Source of the DNA: Pseudomonas sp. CFII64
GTDB taxonomy: Bacteria > Pseudomonadota > Gammaproteobacteria > Pseudomonadales > Pseudomonadaceae
DNA length: 64,000 bases
Direction: 5' to 3'
Assembly: GCF_000416235.1 (NCBI RefSeq)
Contig: NZ_ATLO01000049.1
Coordinates: 62,001 to 126,000, forward strand
Shown: one piece after another, positions 8,818 through 17,118 of the stretch
Layout of the letters: each line of letters starts with the position of its first letter
Numbering within the stretch: the stretch's first letter is position 1
The notes under the pieces: generated by a model
Seen by the model: only the letters and a program-made list of their open reading frames with translations
Database searches by the model: none
Told to the model about the DNA's origin: nothing
Position numbers and translations under genes: made by a program

Positions 8818-9465
8818 ATGCTCCAACATTTCTTGCAGGAATTTGGCTACTTTGCCCTCTTTCTCGGCACCTTCTTTGAAGGCGAGACCATTTTGGTTCT
8901 GGCCGGATTCCTTGCGTTCCGCGGATACATGGACATCAACCTGGTCGTGGTCGTTGCGTTCTTCGGGAGCTACGCCGGTGATCAGCTCTGGTATTTCATG
9001 GGGCGCAAGCACGGCCGTAAATTGCTGGCGCGCAAGCCCCGATGGCAACTGATGGGCGACAAGGCGCTGGAGCACATTCGCAGGCACCCGGATATCTGGG
9101 TCCTGAGCTTTCGCTTCGTCTATGGTTTGCGTACGGTCATGCCGGTGGCGATTGGCCTGTCCGGTTATCCGCCGGGGCGTTATCTGTTGCTCAACGGCAT
9201 TGGTGCGGCGGTCTGGGCTGCGGCGCTGGGCGCTGCGGCTTACCACTTCGGTGCGGTGCTGGAAGGCTTGCTGGGCAACGTCAAGCGTTATGAGCTCTGG
9301 GTGCTGGGCGCGTTGCTGCTGATTGGTGTCGCACTCTGGGTCCGCAGGCGGATCAAGAACGCGCGCATCGCCCGGGAAGAAGCCGCCGCCAAGCTGATCG
9401 AACCCCTGGCCACCGACACGCCTGCTGAAGTCACGGTCGAGATCAAGAAAACCGCTGACGAATAA
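8818..9465 (+). CDS. DedA-family inner membrane protein
   Basis: 215 aa polytopic membrane protein of the DedA/VTT (SNARE-associated) family. N-terminal re-entrant and membrane segments include FGYFALFLGTFFEGETILVLAG, followed by FFGSYAGDQLWYFMGRKHG and the conserved arginine segment FVYGLRTVMPVAIGLSGYP. Two more hydrophobic helices lie near 120-170, with a basic-acidic cytoplasmic tail after that. DedA members have been linked to lipid carrier recycling (undecaprenyl phosphate or phosphatidylethanolamine flipping) and proton-motive-force homeostasis; which applies here cannot be read from sequence. It stands alone and is followed by a long hairpin at 9471-9509. Confidence 0.9.
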   Translation: MLQHFLQEFGYFALFLGTFFEGETILVLAGFLAFRGYMDINLVVVVAFFGSYAGDQLWYFMGRKHGRKLLARKPRWQLMGDKALEHIRRHPDIWVLSFRFVYGLRTVMPVAIGLSGYPPGRYLLLNGIGAAVWAAALGAAAYHFGAVLEGLLGNVKRYELWVLGALLLIGVALWVRRRIKNARIAREEAAAKLIEPLATDTPAEVTVEIKKTADE

Positions 9466-9470
9466 ATGTT

Positions 9471-9509
9471 CTCGTGTGCGCACTGCAATTGCGTAATTGC
9501 GCACACGAG
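9471..9509. terminator. long hairpin after DedA gene
   Basis: A perfect 12-bp inverted repeat, CTCGTGTGCGCA (9471-9482) and TGCGCACACGAG (9498-9509), has a 15-nt loop and begins five bases after the DedA gene stop. No T-tract follows, so it may act as a 3'-end stabiliser or weak terminator. Confidence 0.5.
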
Positions 9510-9662
9510 CATGAACACCTTTCCTGACTCCCCGCTGCGACCGATTGAATCCCTGCCTGCTCCCCTTGTCACAAGCAACGAACGCTTCGCTATAGTTATG
9601 AACCACCTTCAAGGTTCCGAGCAGGCAAGTTCATGAGCCGTTGACCATAGGGAGTGCCTGGC

Positions 9663-10325
9663 ATGCAAAAGAAAGTCGCCGTGATTCTGTCCGGCTGTGG
9701 CGTCTATGACGGCGCGGAAATTCATGAAAGCGTCCTCACGCTGCTGCGCCTCGACCAGCGCGGCGCGCTCGTGCAGTGCTTTGCGCCGAATATCGCGCAG
9801 CATCACGTCATCAATCACCTGACGGGCGAAGAAATGGCCGAGACCCGCAACGTGCTGGTCGAATCGGCGCGCATTGCCCGTGGCGCCATCGAAGACATCC
9901 GCGAAGCAGACGTGACGCAATTCGATGCGCTGATCATTCCCGGCGGTTTCGGCGCGGCCAAAAACCTGTCGAACTTCGCCACGGCAGGCGCTGACTGCAA
10001 AGTCCAGGCTGAAGTGCTTGCGCTGGCAGAAGCCTTCGCCGAAGCGGGCAAGCCGGTCGGACTGATCTGCATTTCCCCGGCGCTGGCGGCAAAAATCTAC
10101 GGCCCGGGCGTGACCTGCACCATCGGCAACGACGCCGAAACGGCTGAAGCCATCACCAGAATGAAGGGCGAGCACCGGGATTGCGAGGTCACTGAAATCG
10201 TCGAGGATACTGCGCGCAAACTGGTCAGCACGCCGGCTTATATGGTCGCCAAGTCCATTGGCGAAGCGGCGGCAGGGATCAACAAACTGGTGGATCGGGT
10301 GCTGGAGTTGACGCACGAGGAGTGA
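9663..10325 (+). CDS. elbB: ElbB, isoprenoid biosynthesis-associated glyoxalase
   Basis: About 220 aa, a DJ-1/PfpI-superfamily protein (class I glutamine amidotransferase-like). KKVAVILSGCGVYDGAEIHE at the N-terminus and LIIPGGFGAAKNLSNFA (~90-106) are diagnostic of ElbB/YhbL. The nucleophile elbow is represented by PVGLICISPALAA, with the family cysteine. E. coli ElbB has weak glyoxalase III activity and was linked to isoprenoid production; its physiological role is unclear. The ATG at 9663 follows GGGAG at ideal spacing and is preferred over the GTG at 9654. It is a single-gene unit, convergent with the DUF188 gene. Confidence 0.92.
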   Translation: MQKKVAVILSGCGVYDGAEIHESVLTLLRLDQRGALVQCFAPNIAQHHVINHLTGEEMAETRNVLVESARIARGAIEDIREADVTQFDALIIPGGFGAAKNLSNFATAGADCKVQAEVLALAEAFAEAGKPVGLICISPALAAKIYGPGVTCTIGNDAETAEAITRMKGEHRDCEVTEIVEDTARKLVSTPAYMVAKSIGEAAAGINKLVDRVLELTHEE

Positions 10326-10351
10326 CCACGCGCGCGCGCTCGAACAGAAGA

Positions 10352-10801
10352 TCAGCGCGTCAGCCGAGTCAGAATCCGGTCCAGTGAATTGGCGAACGCC
10401 TGTTTTTCCCGGTCGCCATACGGTGGCGGACCACCGCCCATTTGCCCTTGATCACGCAGATCAGTGAACAGGTTGCGCACCGCCAGCCGGTCGCCCATGT
10501 TCTGCGTGTCGAATTCCTTGCCGCGCGGATCGAGAGCGGCGACGCCTTTCTTGACCAGCCTGTCGGCCAGCGGCACATCGCTGCAAATCACCAGCTCGCC
10601 GGGCACCGCGTGCTCGACCAGATAATCATCCGCCGCATCCGGCCCGCTCGGCACCACGATCAGTTTGACCAGGCTGTAAGTCGGCTTGATCTGACTCTGT
10701 CCCGCCACCAGCACCACCTCGAATTGACGCTTCAAGGCGAACTTGATGACTTGATCCTTGGCCGGCTTGGGGCAAGCGTCAGCATCGATCCAGACGCGCA
10801 T
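10352..10801 (-). CDS. YaiI/YqxD (DUF188) family protein
   Basis: 149 aa from the ATG at 10801, where the protein begins MRVWIDADACPKPAKDQVIK, the canonical N-terminus of the family; the reading frame stays open 26 codons further upstream but into repeat sequence. Conserved motifs include VICSDVPLADRLVKKGV and the C-terminal GGGPPPYGDREKQAFANSLDRIL. The fold is PIN-like and the conserved acidic residues (D7, D9, D75-type) suggest a nuclease, but no activity is established for the family. It converges on elbB and sits upstream of a REP-like doublet. Confidence 0.9.
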   Translation of the reverse strand: MRVWIDADACPKPAKDQVIKFALKRQFEVVLVAGQSQIKPTYSLVKLIVVPSGPDAADDYLVEHAVPGELVICSDVPLADRLVKKGVAALDPRGKEFDTQNMGDRLAVRNLFTDLRDQGQMGGGPPPYGDREKQAFANSLDRILTRLTR

Positions 10802-10831
10802 GAGAGTTCCGCCTTGAATAGGAATAAGTTC

Positions 10832-10892
10832 TGTGGGAGCCAACTTGTTGGCGAAGCGCCGGATGGACCTCGCGAACAAGTTCGCTCCTACA
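10832..10892. repeat. REP-like palindrome (second family)
   Basis: TGTGGGAGCCAACTTGTTGGCGAAGC on the left and CGCGAACAAGTTCGCTCCTACA on the right (each quoted in part) form an imperfect inverted pair. Arm sequence differs from the GTAGGACCGG family. It lies between the DUF188 gene and the FTR1 fusion gene. Confidence 0.75.
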
Positions 10893-10906
10893 CGGGTCAG
10901 TGCGCT

Positions 10907-12802
10907 TTACGCCACCTGCGTCCGGCGCTTCTCCGCCAGCCAGCTGCGGCCATACAGCACCGCAATCGCGATCAGGGCAATCAGTTGGGCGCTCAGCGAG
11001 TAAGCGTCGGCATGAATTCCCAGCCAGTCAAACTCGAAGAACGGCACCGGCCGCGTGCCGAAAATGCCGGCTTCTTGCAGCGCTTTGACGCCATGTCCGG
11101 CGAACACCACCGAAAGAGCGCAAAGCAGCGCAGCGTTGATGCCAAAGAATAGCGCGAGTGGCAATCTAGCCGAGCCGCGCAGGATGACCCACGCCAGACC
11201 GACCAGCAACACCAACGCCGTCGCGCCGCCGGCCAAGACCGCGTTATGCCCCGCAGGACCGGCCTGCAACCACAGGGTTTCGTAAAACAGGATCACTTCG
11301 AACAGTTCGCGATAAACCGAAAAGAACGCCAGGATCGCAAAACCGAAGCGTCCGCCGCCGCCCACCAGGCTGCTCTTGATGTAGTCCTGCCAGGCTGCCG
11401 CGTGGCGCCGGTCATGCATCCACACGCCGAGCCACAGCACCATGACGCTGGCGAACAGCGCTGTCGCACCTTCAAGCAATTCACGCTGGGCGCCGCTGAC
11501 GTCAATCACGTACGCCGCCAGCGCCCAGGTTGCCAGGCCGGCGACCAGCGCCAGCGCCCAACCGATATTGACGCTGCGCACCGCCGACTGCTGGCCGGTG
11601 TTGCGCAGGAACGCGAGGATCGCCGCCAGCACCAGAATCGCTTCCAGGCCCTCTCGCAGCAGAATCAGCAAGCCGGAGATGTAACTCAGGGACGTGCTCA
11701 AGCCGTCGCTGCCCAGCAAACCGGCCGATTCCTTGAGCTTGCCTTTGGCGAACTCCAGCTTCTGCTCGGCTTGCGCCACCGGCAGGCCGTCCTGCAACGA
11801 CTGACGGTAAGCCATCAGGGCTTTTTCGGTGTCCTTGCGCACGTTGGCGTCGACGTTGTCCAGCGAGCTTTCGACCAGCTCAAAGCCCTCCAGATACGCG
11901 GCTACCGACAAATCGTAGGCTTGTTCATGATCGCCTGTGCGATACGCCGCGAGGCTTTTGTCCAGCGTCTGGCTGGTGTAATCGAGCAACTGCGCCGGGC
12001 CACGCTGCACCTGCGGCGGCTGCGCACGCTGGGCGCGGAAGGTTGCGGCGGCTGGCACGCCTTCGGCAGCGCTGACTTCAGCAGGCGTCTGGCGCGCCAG
12101 ATCGGCGAGGTTGTAGGTTTTGCCCGGCGCCGCAACCGGCTGGGCGCTGAAACCGGCGATGTAGGTCGCCACGTCCCAACGCTGGCGGTCGTCGAGTTGA
12201 TCGGCGAAGGCCGGCATGTCGGTTCCCGAAACGCCAAGGCCCAGCGTGTTGTAGATGTCGTACAGGCTCAGGCGATCAAGACGTGCCGCATCGCGCAGAT
12301 TGGCGGGCGGCGGTTCCAGGCCGATCCCGGCCGGACCATCTCCGGCGCCCGCATCGCCATGGCAGACCGAACAGTGCTGTGCGTACAGCGGCGCGCCACG
12401 GGCCGGGTCCGGGGTGATCACCGGTGCCTGGCTCACTTCATAGGCCACAGCCAGTTTTGCGCCCAATTGCCGCGCCTGACGCGCAACCAATGCGCCGTCC
12501 TGCTTCTTCGCTACCGCTTCGGCGAGGCTGGCGACGCCTTTTTCAAGTTCGCCACGCTCGGCCCGTTGCGGCAGCGCCACTACGAGACCCTGCAAAACCC
12601 CCAGAAACTCAACTTGCTCGCGATATTCGGACGCATCCACAACCTTGCCGTCGGCCACGGTGGCCGGGTAATCCGCGCCGATGTAATCGAGCAAATGCAA
12701 CGCCTGCGCTGCGCCATCAGTGGCGTCGGCCAACAGGTTGAAACTGCAGACGGCCAACACAGGCAGCATCAGCCAGGCCAGAAAACGGGAGCGCAAGGGC
12801 AT
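10907..12802 (-). CDS. cytochrome c-FTR1 iron permease fusion
   Basis: 631 aa. Domains in order are a signal peptide, an alpha-helical periplasmic segment, a class I cytochrome c domain with haem motif CSVCH at 144-148 and a distal Met in GTDMPAF, a second helical periplasmic region (~270-370), then a seven-helix FTR1/EfeU permease. Both REXXE iron-binding motifs are present: REGLE near 383 and RELFE near 498. The FTR1 family imports ferric iron, in E. coli together with EfeO and EfeB. Here the fused c-type cytochrome may supply the redox step that the separate EfeB/ferroxidase supplies elsewhere (inference). No efeO or efeB lies alongside. Pseudomonads commonly carry this architecture. Confidence 0.92.
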   Translation of the reverse strand: MPLRSRFLAWLMLPVLAVCSFNLLADATDGAAQALHLLDYIGADYPATVADGKVVDASEYREQVEFLGVLQGLVVALPQRAERGELEKGVASLAEAVAKKQDGALVARQARQLGAKLAVAYEVSQAPVITPDPARGAPLYAQHCSVCHGDAGAGDGPAGIGLEPPPANLRDAARLDRLSLYDIYNTLGLGVSGTDMPAFADQLDDRQRWDVATYIAGFSAQPVAAPGKTYNLADLARQTPAEVSAAEGVPAAATFRAQRAQPPQVQRGPAQLLDYTSQTLDKSLAAYRTGDHEQAYDLSVAAYLEGFELVESSLDNVDANVRKDTEKALMAYRQSLQDGLPVAQAEQKLEFAKGKLKESAGLLGSDGLSTSLSYISGLLILLREGLEAILVLAAILAFLRNTGQQSAVRSVNIGWALALVAGLATWALAAYVIDVSGAQRELLEGATALFASVMVLWLGVWMHDRRHAAAWQDYIKSSLVGGGGRFGFAILAFFSVYRELFEVILFYETLWLQAGPAGHNAVLAGGATALVLLVGLAWVILRGSARLPLALFFGINAALLCALSVVFAGHGVKALQEAGIFGTRPVPFFEFDWLGIHADAYSLSAQLIALIAIAVLYGRSWLAEKRRTQVA

Positions 12803-13060
12803 CGGTGAATCTCAATAAGAATGCGTGGTATTACATTGTTCACTTACAGGGGCTGCTACTCAAGGCTTTGGCCGAAGTTTGTTACTGAATATTGCGAAAT
12901 AAGCGGATGGAAGGATGGGGTCGTAGGCATTTGCTTCCTTAACACCGAAACGCGTCCTACAGCATCTGTGGATTTTTCTGACTCCATTTTTTAGCCGGCC
13001 TTTGAATAATCGGTGGCGACACTTTCGCGCCTCTTCGTCAGCGCGAGCAGAGACCCGCAG

Positions 13061-13573
13061 ATGAACGATTTGCCATCGCCGTCCCCGAGATCACGCGTCG
13101 TATTAGTCAGCGAAAGCCTCAATGGGGATGAAAAAATTCATCACTATCGCTGTGAGTTCGGCCACGAATGGGCGGCCCCGGCCCTGTTCGGCAATCGTGG
13201 CAACTGGTGCCGCCTGTGCAGCCATCAGACGCGCTCGCTTTCCCTGGAAGATGCCCGTAAAAATGCGCAGGAACGCGGCGGTAAATGCCTGGCGACCCAT
13301 TACAGCACCTCACTGGTGAAACTGCCCTGGCAATGCCGCGAAGGCCATACCTGGGAACAAAGCCTGAACCAGGTCCGCGCCGGAGATTGGTGCCGGATTT
13401 GCCGCAAGGCCGAGCGAGAGGCGCTGCTTAAATCCATGGAAGACCAGAACCCTGCAATAGATACCGGCGACCAGCCGATAAGCCCTGGCCGCCAACCGAC
13501 TTCGACAACAAATTTGCGTCGACGGGGTAAACCAGCTGTGAGGGGCGCGGACGCACCCGTCAAAGCTGACTAA
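13061..13573 (+). CDS. twin zinc-ribbon protein, function unknown
   Basis: About 170 aa from the ATG at 13061; an in-frame ATG at 13013 would add 16 residues, but 13061 has the purine-rich GCAGAG upstream. Two tandem copies of a zinc-ribbon are visible: C-EFGHEW...NWC-RLC (~30-55) and C-REGHTW...DWC-RIC (~90-115). Each has a GH-x-W signature and a CxxC knuckle, as in the probable zinc-ribbon family found in many phage and bacterial proteins (DUF4379-like). The C-terminal ~50 residues are low complexity and basic. No catalytic domain is attached and no obvious operon partner exists. Nucleic-acid binding is a reasonable guess only. Confidence 0.6.
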   Translation: MNDLPSPSPRSRVVLVSESLNGDEKIHHYRCEFGHEWAAPALFGNRGNWCRLCSHQTRSLSLEDARKNAQERGGKCLATHYSTSLVKLPWQCREGHTWEQSLNQVRAGDWCRICRKAEREALLKSMEDQNPAIDTGDQPISPGRQPTSTTNLRRRGKPAVRGADAPVKAD

Positions 13574-13742
13574 GTGCGGGTACTTTGCCTACAACAATGC
13601 CGGAAACGTCTGGTTTCACCTGTTTCAGGGGATGGATACCATTCGTTCTCCAGCGGCCATCGCGGGGCCCTACCACCGATCATTTCTCGGGCCAGCAATT
13701 GAACTTATTGCGAAATTTGTAACAGTGGTCACACAACATGGA

Positions 13743-13771
13743 TGTCAAATCGCTACTTCAGCGTTTACAAT
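13743..13771 (+). promoter_or_regulatory. candidate sigma-70 promoter of lipoprotein operon
   Basis: TGTCAA (13743-13748), a 17-bp spacer and TACAAT (13766-13771) form a plausible -35/-10 pair about 140 bp before the lipoprotein start at 13909. The surrounding 335-bp gap (13574-13908) otherwise holds no gene that I can support. Confidence 0.4.
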
Positions 13772-13908
13772 CCTGCGCCCTCTCCTTTCGCCAACAGCTT
13801 TTCAGTGCGCGGAAGAAGGCCCATCGAGCAGGACACCTGCTCATTCAAACGGACTTGAATAGCGCGAAGCCTTCGGCCTGCTATCGAATTTCAGGGATTG
13901 AACGCTCT

Positions 13909-15306
13909 ATGTCATCTCGTGCCTTGACCGCGCTTACGCTGATTGCTGCTGTCCAGCTGGCGGGCTGTTCCGCCTTTCGCAGCTACGACAACGAACTCAA
14001 GGAAACCAACCAGAACCTGGTCAGCGGCAACGTTGATGGGGCGTTGGTCATTCTTGAGAAGAACAACACCAGCGCCGACAAAGACCTGCTCTATTACTTC
14101 GAGAAGGGTGAGTTGCTGCGCGCCAAGGGCGATCTCGCGGGCAGCCAGACCGCATGGCGTGCCGCCGATCTGGTGGTCTACAAGTGGGAAGAGTCGGTCA
14201 AGCTGGACACCGAGAAGTACCTGGCCCAGTTCGGCAGTTTCCTGGTCAATGACAAGGTCCGTCGTTACGAAGGCTATGACTACGAAAAGGTCATGCTGAC
14301 CACGCAGATGGCGCTGAACCTGCTGGCCAAAAACGACTTCGAAGGCGCGCGGACCGAGATCAAGAAGACTCACGAGCGCGAAGCCGTGATCGCCGACCTG
14401 CGCGACAAGGAATACCTCAAGAGCGAGCAGGAAGCCGAAAGCAAAGGCGTGAAGACCGAATTCACCGACCTGAAGGGCTATCCGGTTGCGTCTCTGGATG
14501 CACCGGAAGTCGTTGGCTTGAAAAACAGCTACCAGAGTGCGTTCAGCCATTACCTGTCGGGCTTCGTGTATGAAGCGCTGGGTGAAAAAGGCCTGGCCGC
14601 GCCGGGTTATCGCAAAGCCGCCGAGCTGCGCCCGAATACGCCGCTGCTCAAGGAAGCCCTGCTCAAACTCGACGATGCGCAAAGCAAGGACGGCTACAGC
14701 GAAGTGCTGATCGTCGTGCAAAGCGGCTTTGCCCCGGCGCGCGACTCAGTGCGTATCCCGCTGCCGTTGCCGATCAGTGGCAATCTGGTGATCACGCCGC
14801 TGTCGTTCCCGGTCATCAAGCCTGACACCTCGACCGCTGTGTTCTCGCAGATCGGTCTCGACGGCCAGCAGATCAACCTGACCAAACTCAACAGCACCAC
14901 CGACATGTCGCGCCGCGCCCTGCGTGACGACATGCCGGGCATTATCTTGCGCACCACGGTCCGCGCGATCACTCGCGGCGTGGCGCAGAAGCAACTCAAC
15001 GACGTGAATCCGCTGGCCGGTCTGGCCGTGGGCATTGCCTCGGCCATCACTGAAGGCGCCGATACCCGCACCTGGCGCACCCTGCCGGATAACACGCTGG
15101 TCGCGCGCCTGCGTCTGCCGCAGGGCGTGCATCAAGTGGTATTGCCTTCGTCCACGGGCGGCACGCATGTGCAGGTCAAGGTCGATCAGCGGTTTCAGGT
15201 GATTGCCCTGCGCGCCATTGGCAATCAGGTTTTCGCTGACGGGCTGGCCGCCAATGTCACGCCGTCGTCCCTGCCACAAGCCGTGGCCACTACCAAACAA
15301 CCCTGA
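13909..15306 (+). CDS. COG3014-family lipoprotein with TPR-like repeats
   Basis: 465 aa. The start at 13909 gives a classic lipoprotein signal ending in the lipobox LAGC (MSSRALTALTLIAAVQLAGC). The N-terminal two-thirds is alpha-helical with TPR-like segments (for example LYYFEKGELLRAKGDLAGSQ and FVYEALGEKGLAAPGYRKAA). The C-terminal part is beta-rich and hydrophobic (GLAVGIASAIT). It opens a four-gene unit with a YcfL-like lipoprotein, an LpoB-like lipoprotein and a CsgG/LpoB-like secreted protein, all tightly spaced. Orthologues in Pseudomonas are annotated only as uncharacterised COG3014 proteins. A role with the LpoB-like partners at the outer membrane or in peptidoglycan synthesis is inferred. 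Confidence 0.8.
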   Translation: MSSRALTALTLIAAVQLAGCSAFRSYDNELKETNQNLVSGNVDGALVILEKNNTSADKDLLYYFEKGELLRAKGDLAGSQTAWRAADLVVYKWEESVKLDTEKYLAQFGSFLVNDKVRRYEGYDYEKVMLTTQMALNLLAKNDFEGARTEIKKTHEREAVIADLRDKEYLKSEQEAESKGVKTEFTDLKGYPVASLDAPEVVGLKNSYQSAFSHYLSGFVYEALGEKGLAAPGYRKAAELRPNTPLLKEALLKLDDAQSKDGYSEVLIVVQSGFAPARDSVRIPLPLPISGNLVITPLSFPVIKPDTSTAVFSQIGLDGQQINLTKLNSTTDMSRRALRDDMPGIILRTTVRAITRGVAQKQLNDVNPLAGLAVGIASAITEGADTRTWRTLPDNTLVARLRLPQGVHQVVLPSSTGGTHVQVKVDQRFQVIALRAIGNQVFADGLAANVTPSSLPQAVATTKQP

Positions 15307-15319
15307 TCGGAGACACTCC

Positions 15320-15691
15320 ATGCGTATCAAGATTTTCGGCGTGCTGGCGCTGGCCCTGCTCGCCGGATGCGCGACCCCGCCGCCACCCGCTCCCGGCAGC
15401 GCCGCAAGCAAAGTGGTCGCCATGGGTGACATGAAGAACATCGAAGTGGGCGCCATGCGCGTGGCGCGGGAAAACGGTTTTCTGACTGTCAACGTGCAGC
15501 TCAATAACACCAGCAGCCGCAACAAGCAGATGTACTACCGCTTCGCCTGGCTGGGCAACGACGGTTTCCCGGTTGCTGACGCCGAGGGCTGGAAAAGCCT
15601 GACGTTGTACGGCTCGCAGACCAGTTTCCTGCCTGCCATTGCGCCGGTGCCGAAGGCGACTGATTTTCGCCTCGAAGTGAAAACGCCTTGA
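15320..15691 (+). CDS. YcfL-like lipoprotein (DUF1425)
   Basis: 123 aa, beginning MRIKIFGVLALALLAGC with a clear lipobox (LLAGC). The mature part is a small immunoglobulin-like beta domain, with VARENGFLTVNVQLNN, then MYYRFAWLGNDGFPV and LTLYGSQTSFLPAIAP, which matches the YcfL/DUF1425 family found beside lpoB in enterobacteria. The GGAGA ribosome-binding site is well placed. It lies 13 bp after the COG3014 gene and 38 bp before lpoB. It is probably anchored in the outer membrane; no activity is known. Confidence 0.85.
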   Translation: MRIKIFGVLALALLAGCATPPPPAPGSAASKVVAMGDMKNIEVGAMRVARENGFLTVNVQLNNTSSRNKQMYYRFAWLGNDGFPVADAEGWKSLTLYGSQTSFLPAIAPVPKATDFRLEVKTP

Positions 15692-15729
15692 TCCACCCCC
15701 TATTTTGCTCAGTTGAAGAGAACTCTCGC

Positions 15730-16320
15730 ATGCTGTCGATTCGTCTTTGCTCCATCGCTGCCGTCGCCCTGCTGGCCACCGGTTGCGCCAACAACTCCCC
15801 GTCACTGGGCAGCAAGAACATCAACTACGGCGATACCAAGGCTGTGGAAACCGTGACCAACGAATTCGGCTCGACCGATTTGCAGATGATCGCCGAGTCC
15901 ATGACCCGTTCCCTGGCGCAGTCCGGCATCCTCCAAGGCCGTCCGGTGGTTCAGGTCTACGACGTGAAGAACAAGACCAGCGAGTACATCGATACCCGCG
16001 AGATCACCACGTCGATCAAGACCCAGCTGATGAAAACCGGCACCGCCCGTTTCGCCAGTGACAACACCCAGATGCAGAGCCAGGTCGATCAGCTCAAGCT
16101 GCAAAACCAGAGCGGCCTGTACAAGCAATCGACGGTCAACAAGACCGGCAACATGATCGCCGCCAAGTACCGTCTGGAAGGCTCGATCAGCTCCATCGTC
16201 AAGCGCAGCAGCGACTACAAGGACGTGTTCTACAAATTCAGCCTGCAATTGATCGACGTTGAAAGCGGTCTGGCCGAGTGGATGGACGAGAAAGAAATCC
16301 GCAAAACCACGGAGCGCTAA
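15730..16320 (+). CDS. lpoB: LpoB-like penicillin-binding protein activator lipoprotein
   Basis: 196 aa. A lipoprotein signal ends in LLATGC. The mature region carries the LpoB/CsgG-type fold: YGDTKAVETVTNEFGSTDLQMIAESMTRSL, RPVVQVYDVKNKTSEYIDTREI, and a C-terminal YKFSLQLIDVESGLAEWMDEKEIRK. In E. coli LpoB reaches from the outer membrane to stimulate PBP1b transpeptidase and glycosyltransferase; in Pseudomonas PBP1b uses a different activator (LpoP), so the function may be analogous rather than identical. The gene follows a YcfL-like gene, as in enterobacteria. It is only 3 bp from the next gene. Confidence 0.82.
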   Translation: MLSIRLCSIAAVALLATGCANNSPSLGSKNINYGDTKAVETVTNEFGSTDLQMIAESMTRSLAQSGILQGRPVVQVYDVKNKTSEYIDTREITTSIKTQLMKTGTARFASDNTQMQSQVDQLKLQNQSGLYKQSTVNKTGNMIAAKYRLEGSISSIVKRSSDYKDVFYKFSLQLIDVESGLAEWMDEKEIRKTTER

Positions 16321-16323
16321 GCA

Positions 16324-17064
16324 ATGCGTGCATGGATAGGCATCGTCGGCCTGATGTGCGCTTTTGGCGCACAAGCCGCGCCAAAAATCGCAGTCACGGA
16401 CATGGCATTCCAGGAGCGTGTGGAGCACTACATCCACACGGTTTCGGCGCAGAGCAACGTGCGCATCAATGCCTATAGCGCCAGCGGCTCGGCCAGCTAT
16501 AACGAATACGAAGAGCGCTACAGCTATATCGAGCAGGGCGAGCTGCGCAAATTCAGCGGCGACATCAAGGGCGAGATTCTCAAGTCCGGCATGTTCCAGC
16601 TGGTGCAGGGCACGCCGTACACGGCCAAGTCCAAGGAAGACGTCTATGACGTCATCAAGCGCATCAAGAACGGTAATTTCAAGGGCGCGGACTACGTGCT
16701 GTTCGGCACGGTGTCGGATATCGACTTCCGCCAGGACATCAACGAGCTGGCCAACACGGACAGCCATTCTGCGGTGCTGGGTCTGACGCTGGTCAGCGAC
16801 TTCAGCCTGATCAACACCCGCACCTTTGAAATCACCTCGGCCTTCACGGCCATGGGCGAAGGTCAGGACACCAAGCTGGTGAACGGTCGGGATATCAAGG
16901 TCACGCCCAATCGCGGTCGGGTCGTGCGGGATGTGTCCAAGTCGATTGGCATGGACGTCGCCCGCCAGCTGCGTGAGCAACTGCGTGGCGAAGTGGAGTA
17001 CACCGATCAGCCGATGCCGCAAAACAATCTGCCGCGCGATGAAGCGCCGCGGATCTTGCGCTGA
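16324..17064 (+). CDS. CsgG/LpoB-related periplasmic protein
   Basis: 246 aa with a cleavable signal peptide (MRAWIGIVGLMCAFGAQA) but no lipobox, unlike the three genes before it. The mature protein starts APKIAVTDMAFQERVEHYI and contains GDIKGEILKSGMFQLVQG, ADYVLFGTVSDIDFR and a C-terminal FSLINTRTFEITSAF. These follow the nucleotide-binding-like CsgG/LpoB fold, so it is a paralogue-like partner of the LpoB gene 3 bp upstream. It ends the operon and is followed by a 10-bp hairpin. The exact function is unknown. Confidence 0.75.
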   Translation: MRAWIGIVGLMCAFGAQAAPKIAVTDMAFQERVEHYIHTVSAQSNVRINAYSASGSASYNEYEERYSYIEQGELRKFSGDIKGEILKSGMFQLVQGTPYTAKSKEDVYDVIKRIKNGNFKGADYVLFGTVSDIDFRQDINELANTDSHSAVLGLTLVSDFSLINTRTFEITSAFTAMGEGQDTKLVNGRDIKVTPNRGRVVRDVSKSIGMDVARQLREQLRGEVEYTDQPMPQNNLPRDEAPRILR

Positions 17065-17086
17065 TTCAGGCTATCGATTGGCGAGC

Positions 17087-17112
17087 AATGCGCCCATACA
17101 AATGGGCGCATT
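17087..17112. terminator. bidirectional terminator candidate
   Basis: A perfect 10-bp inverted repeat AATGCGCCCA / TGGGCGCATT with the loop TACAAA lies between two convergent genes. T-tracts are short on both sides. Confidence 0.6.
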
Positions 17113-17118
17113 TGATCG

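Noticed and set aside
11246..12808. 520-codon plus-strand frame across the FTR1 fusion gene
   Set aside because: Shadow of a gene with CxxCH and two REXXE motifs; no start signal or family.
12803..12860. Fur box upstream of the FTR1 fusion gene
   Set aside because: Only a short AATAAGAAT half resembles the consensus; the second half is poor.
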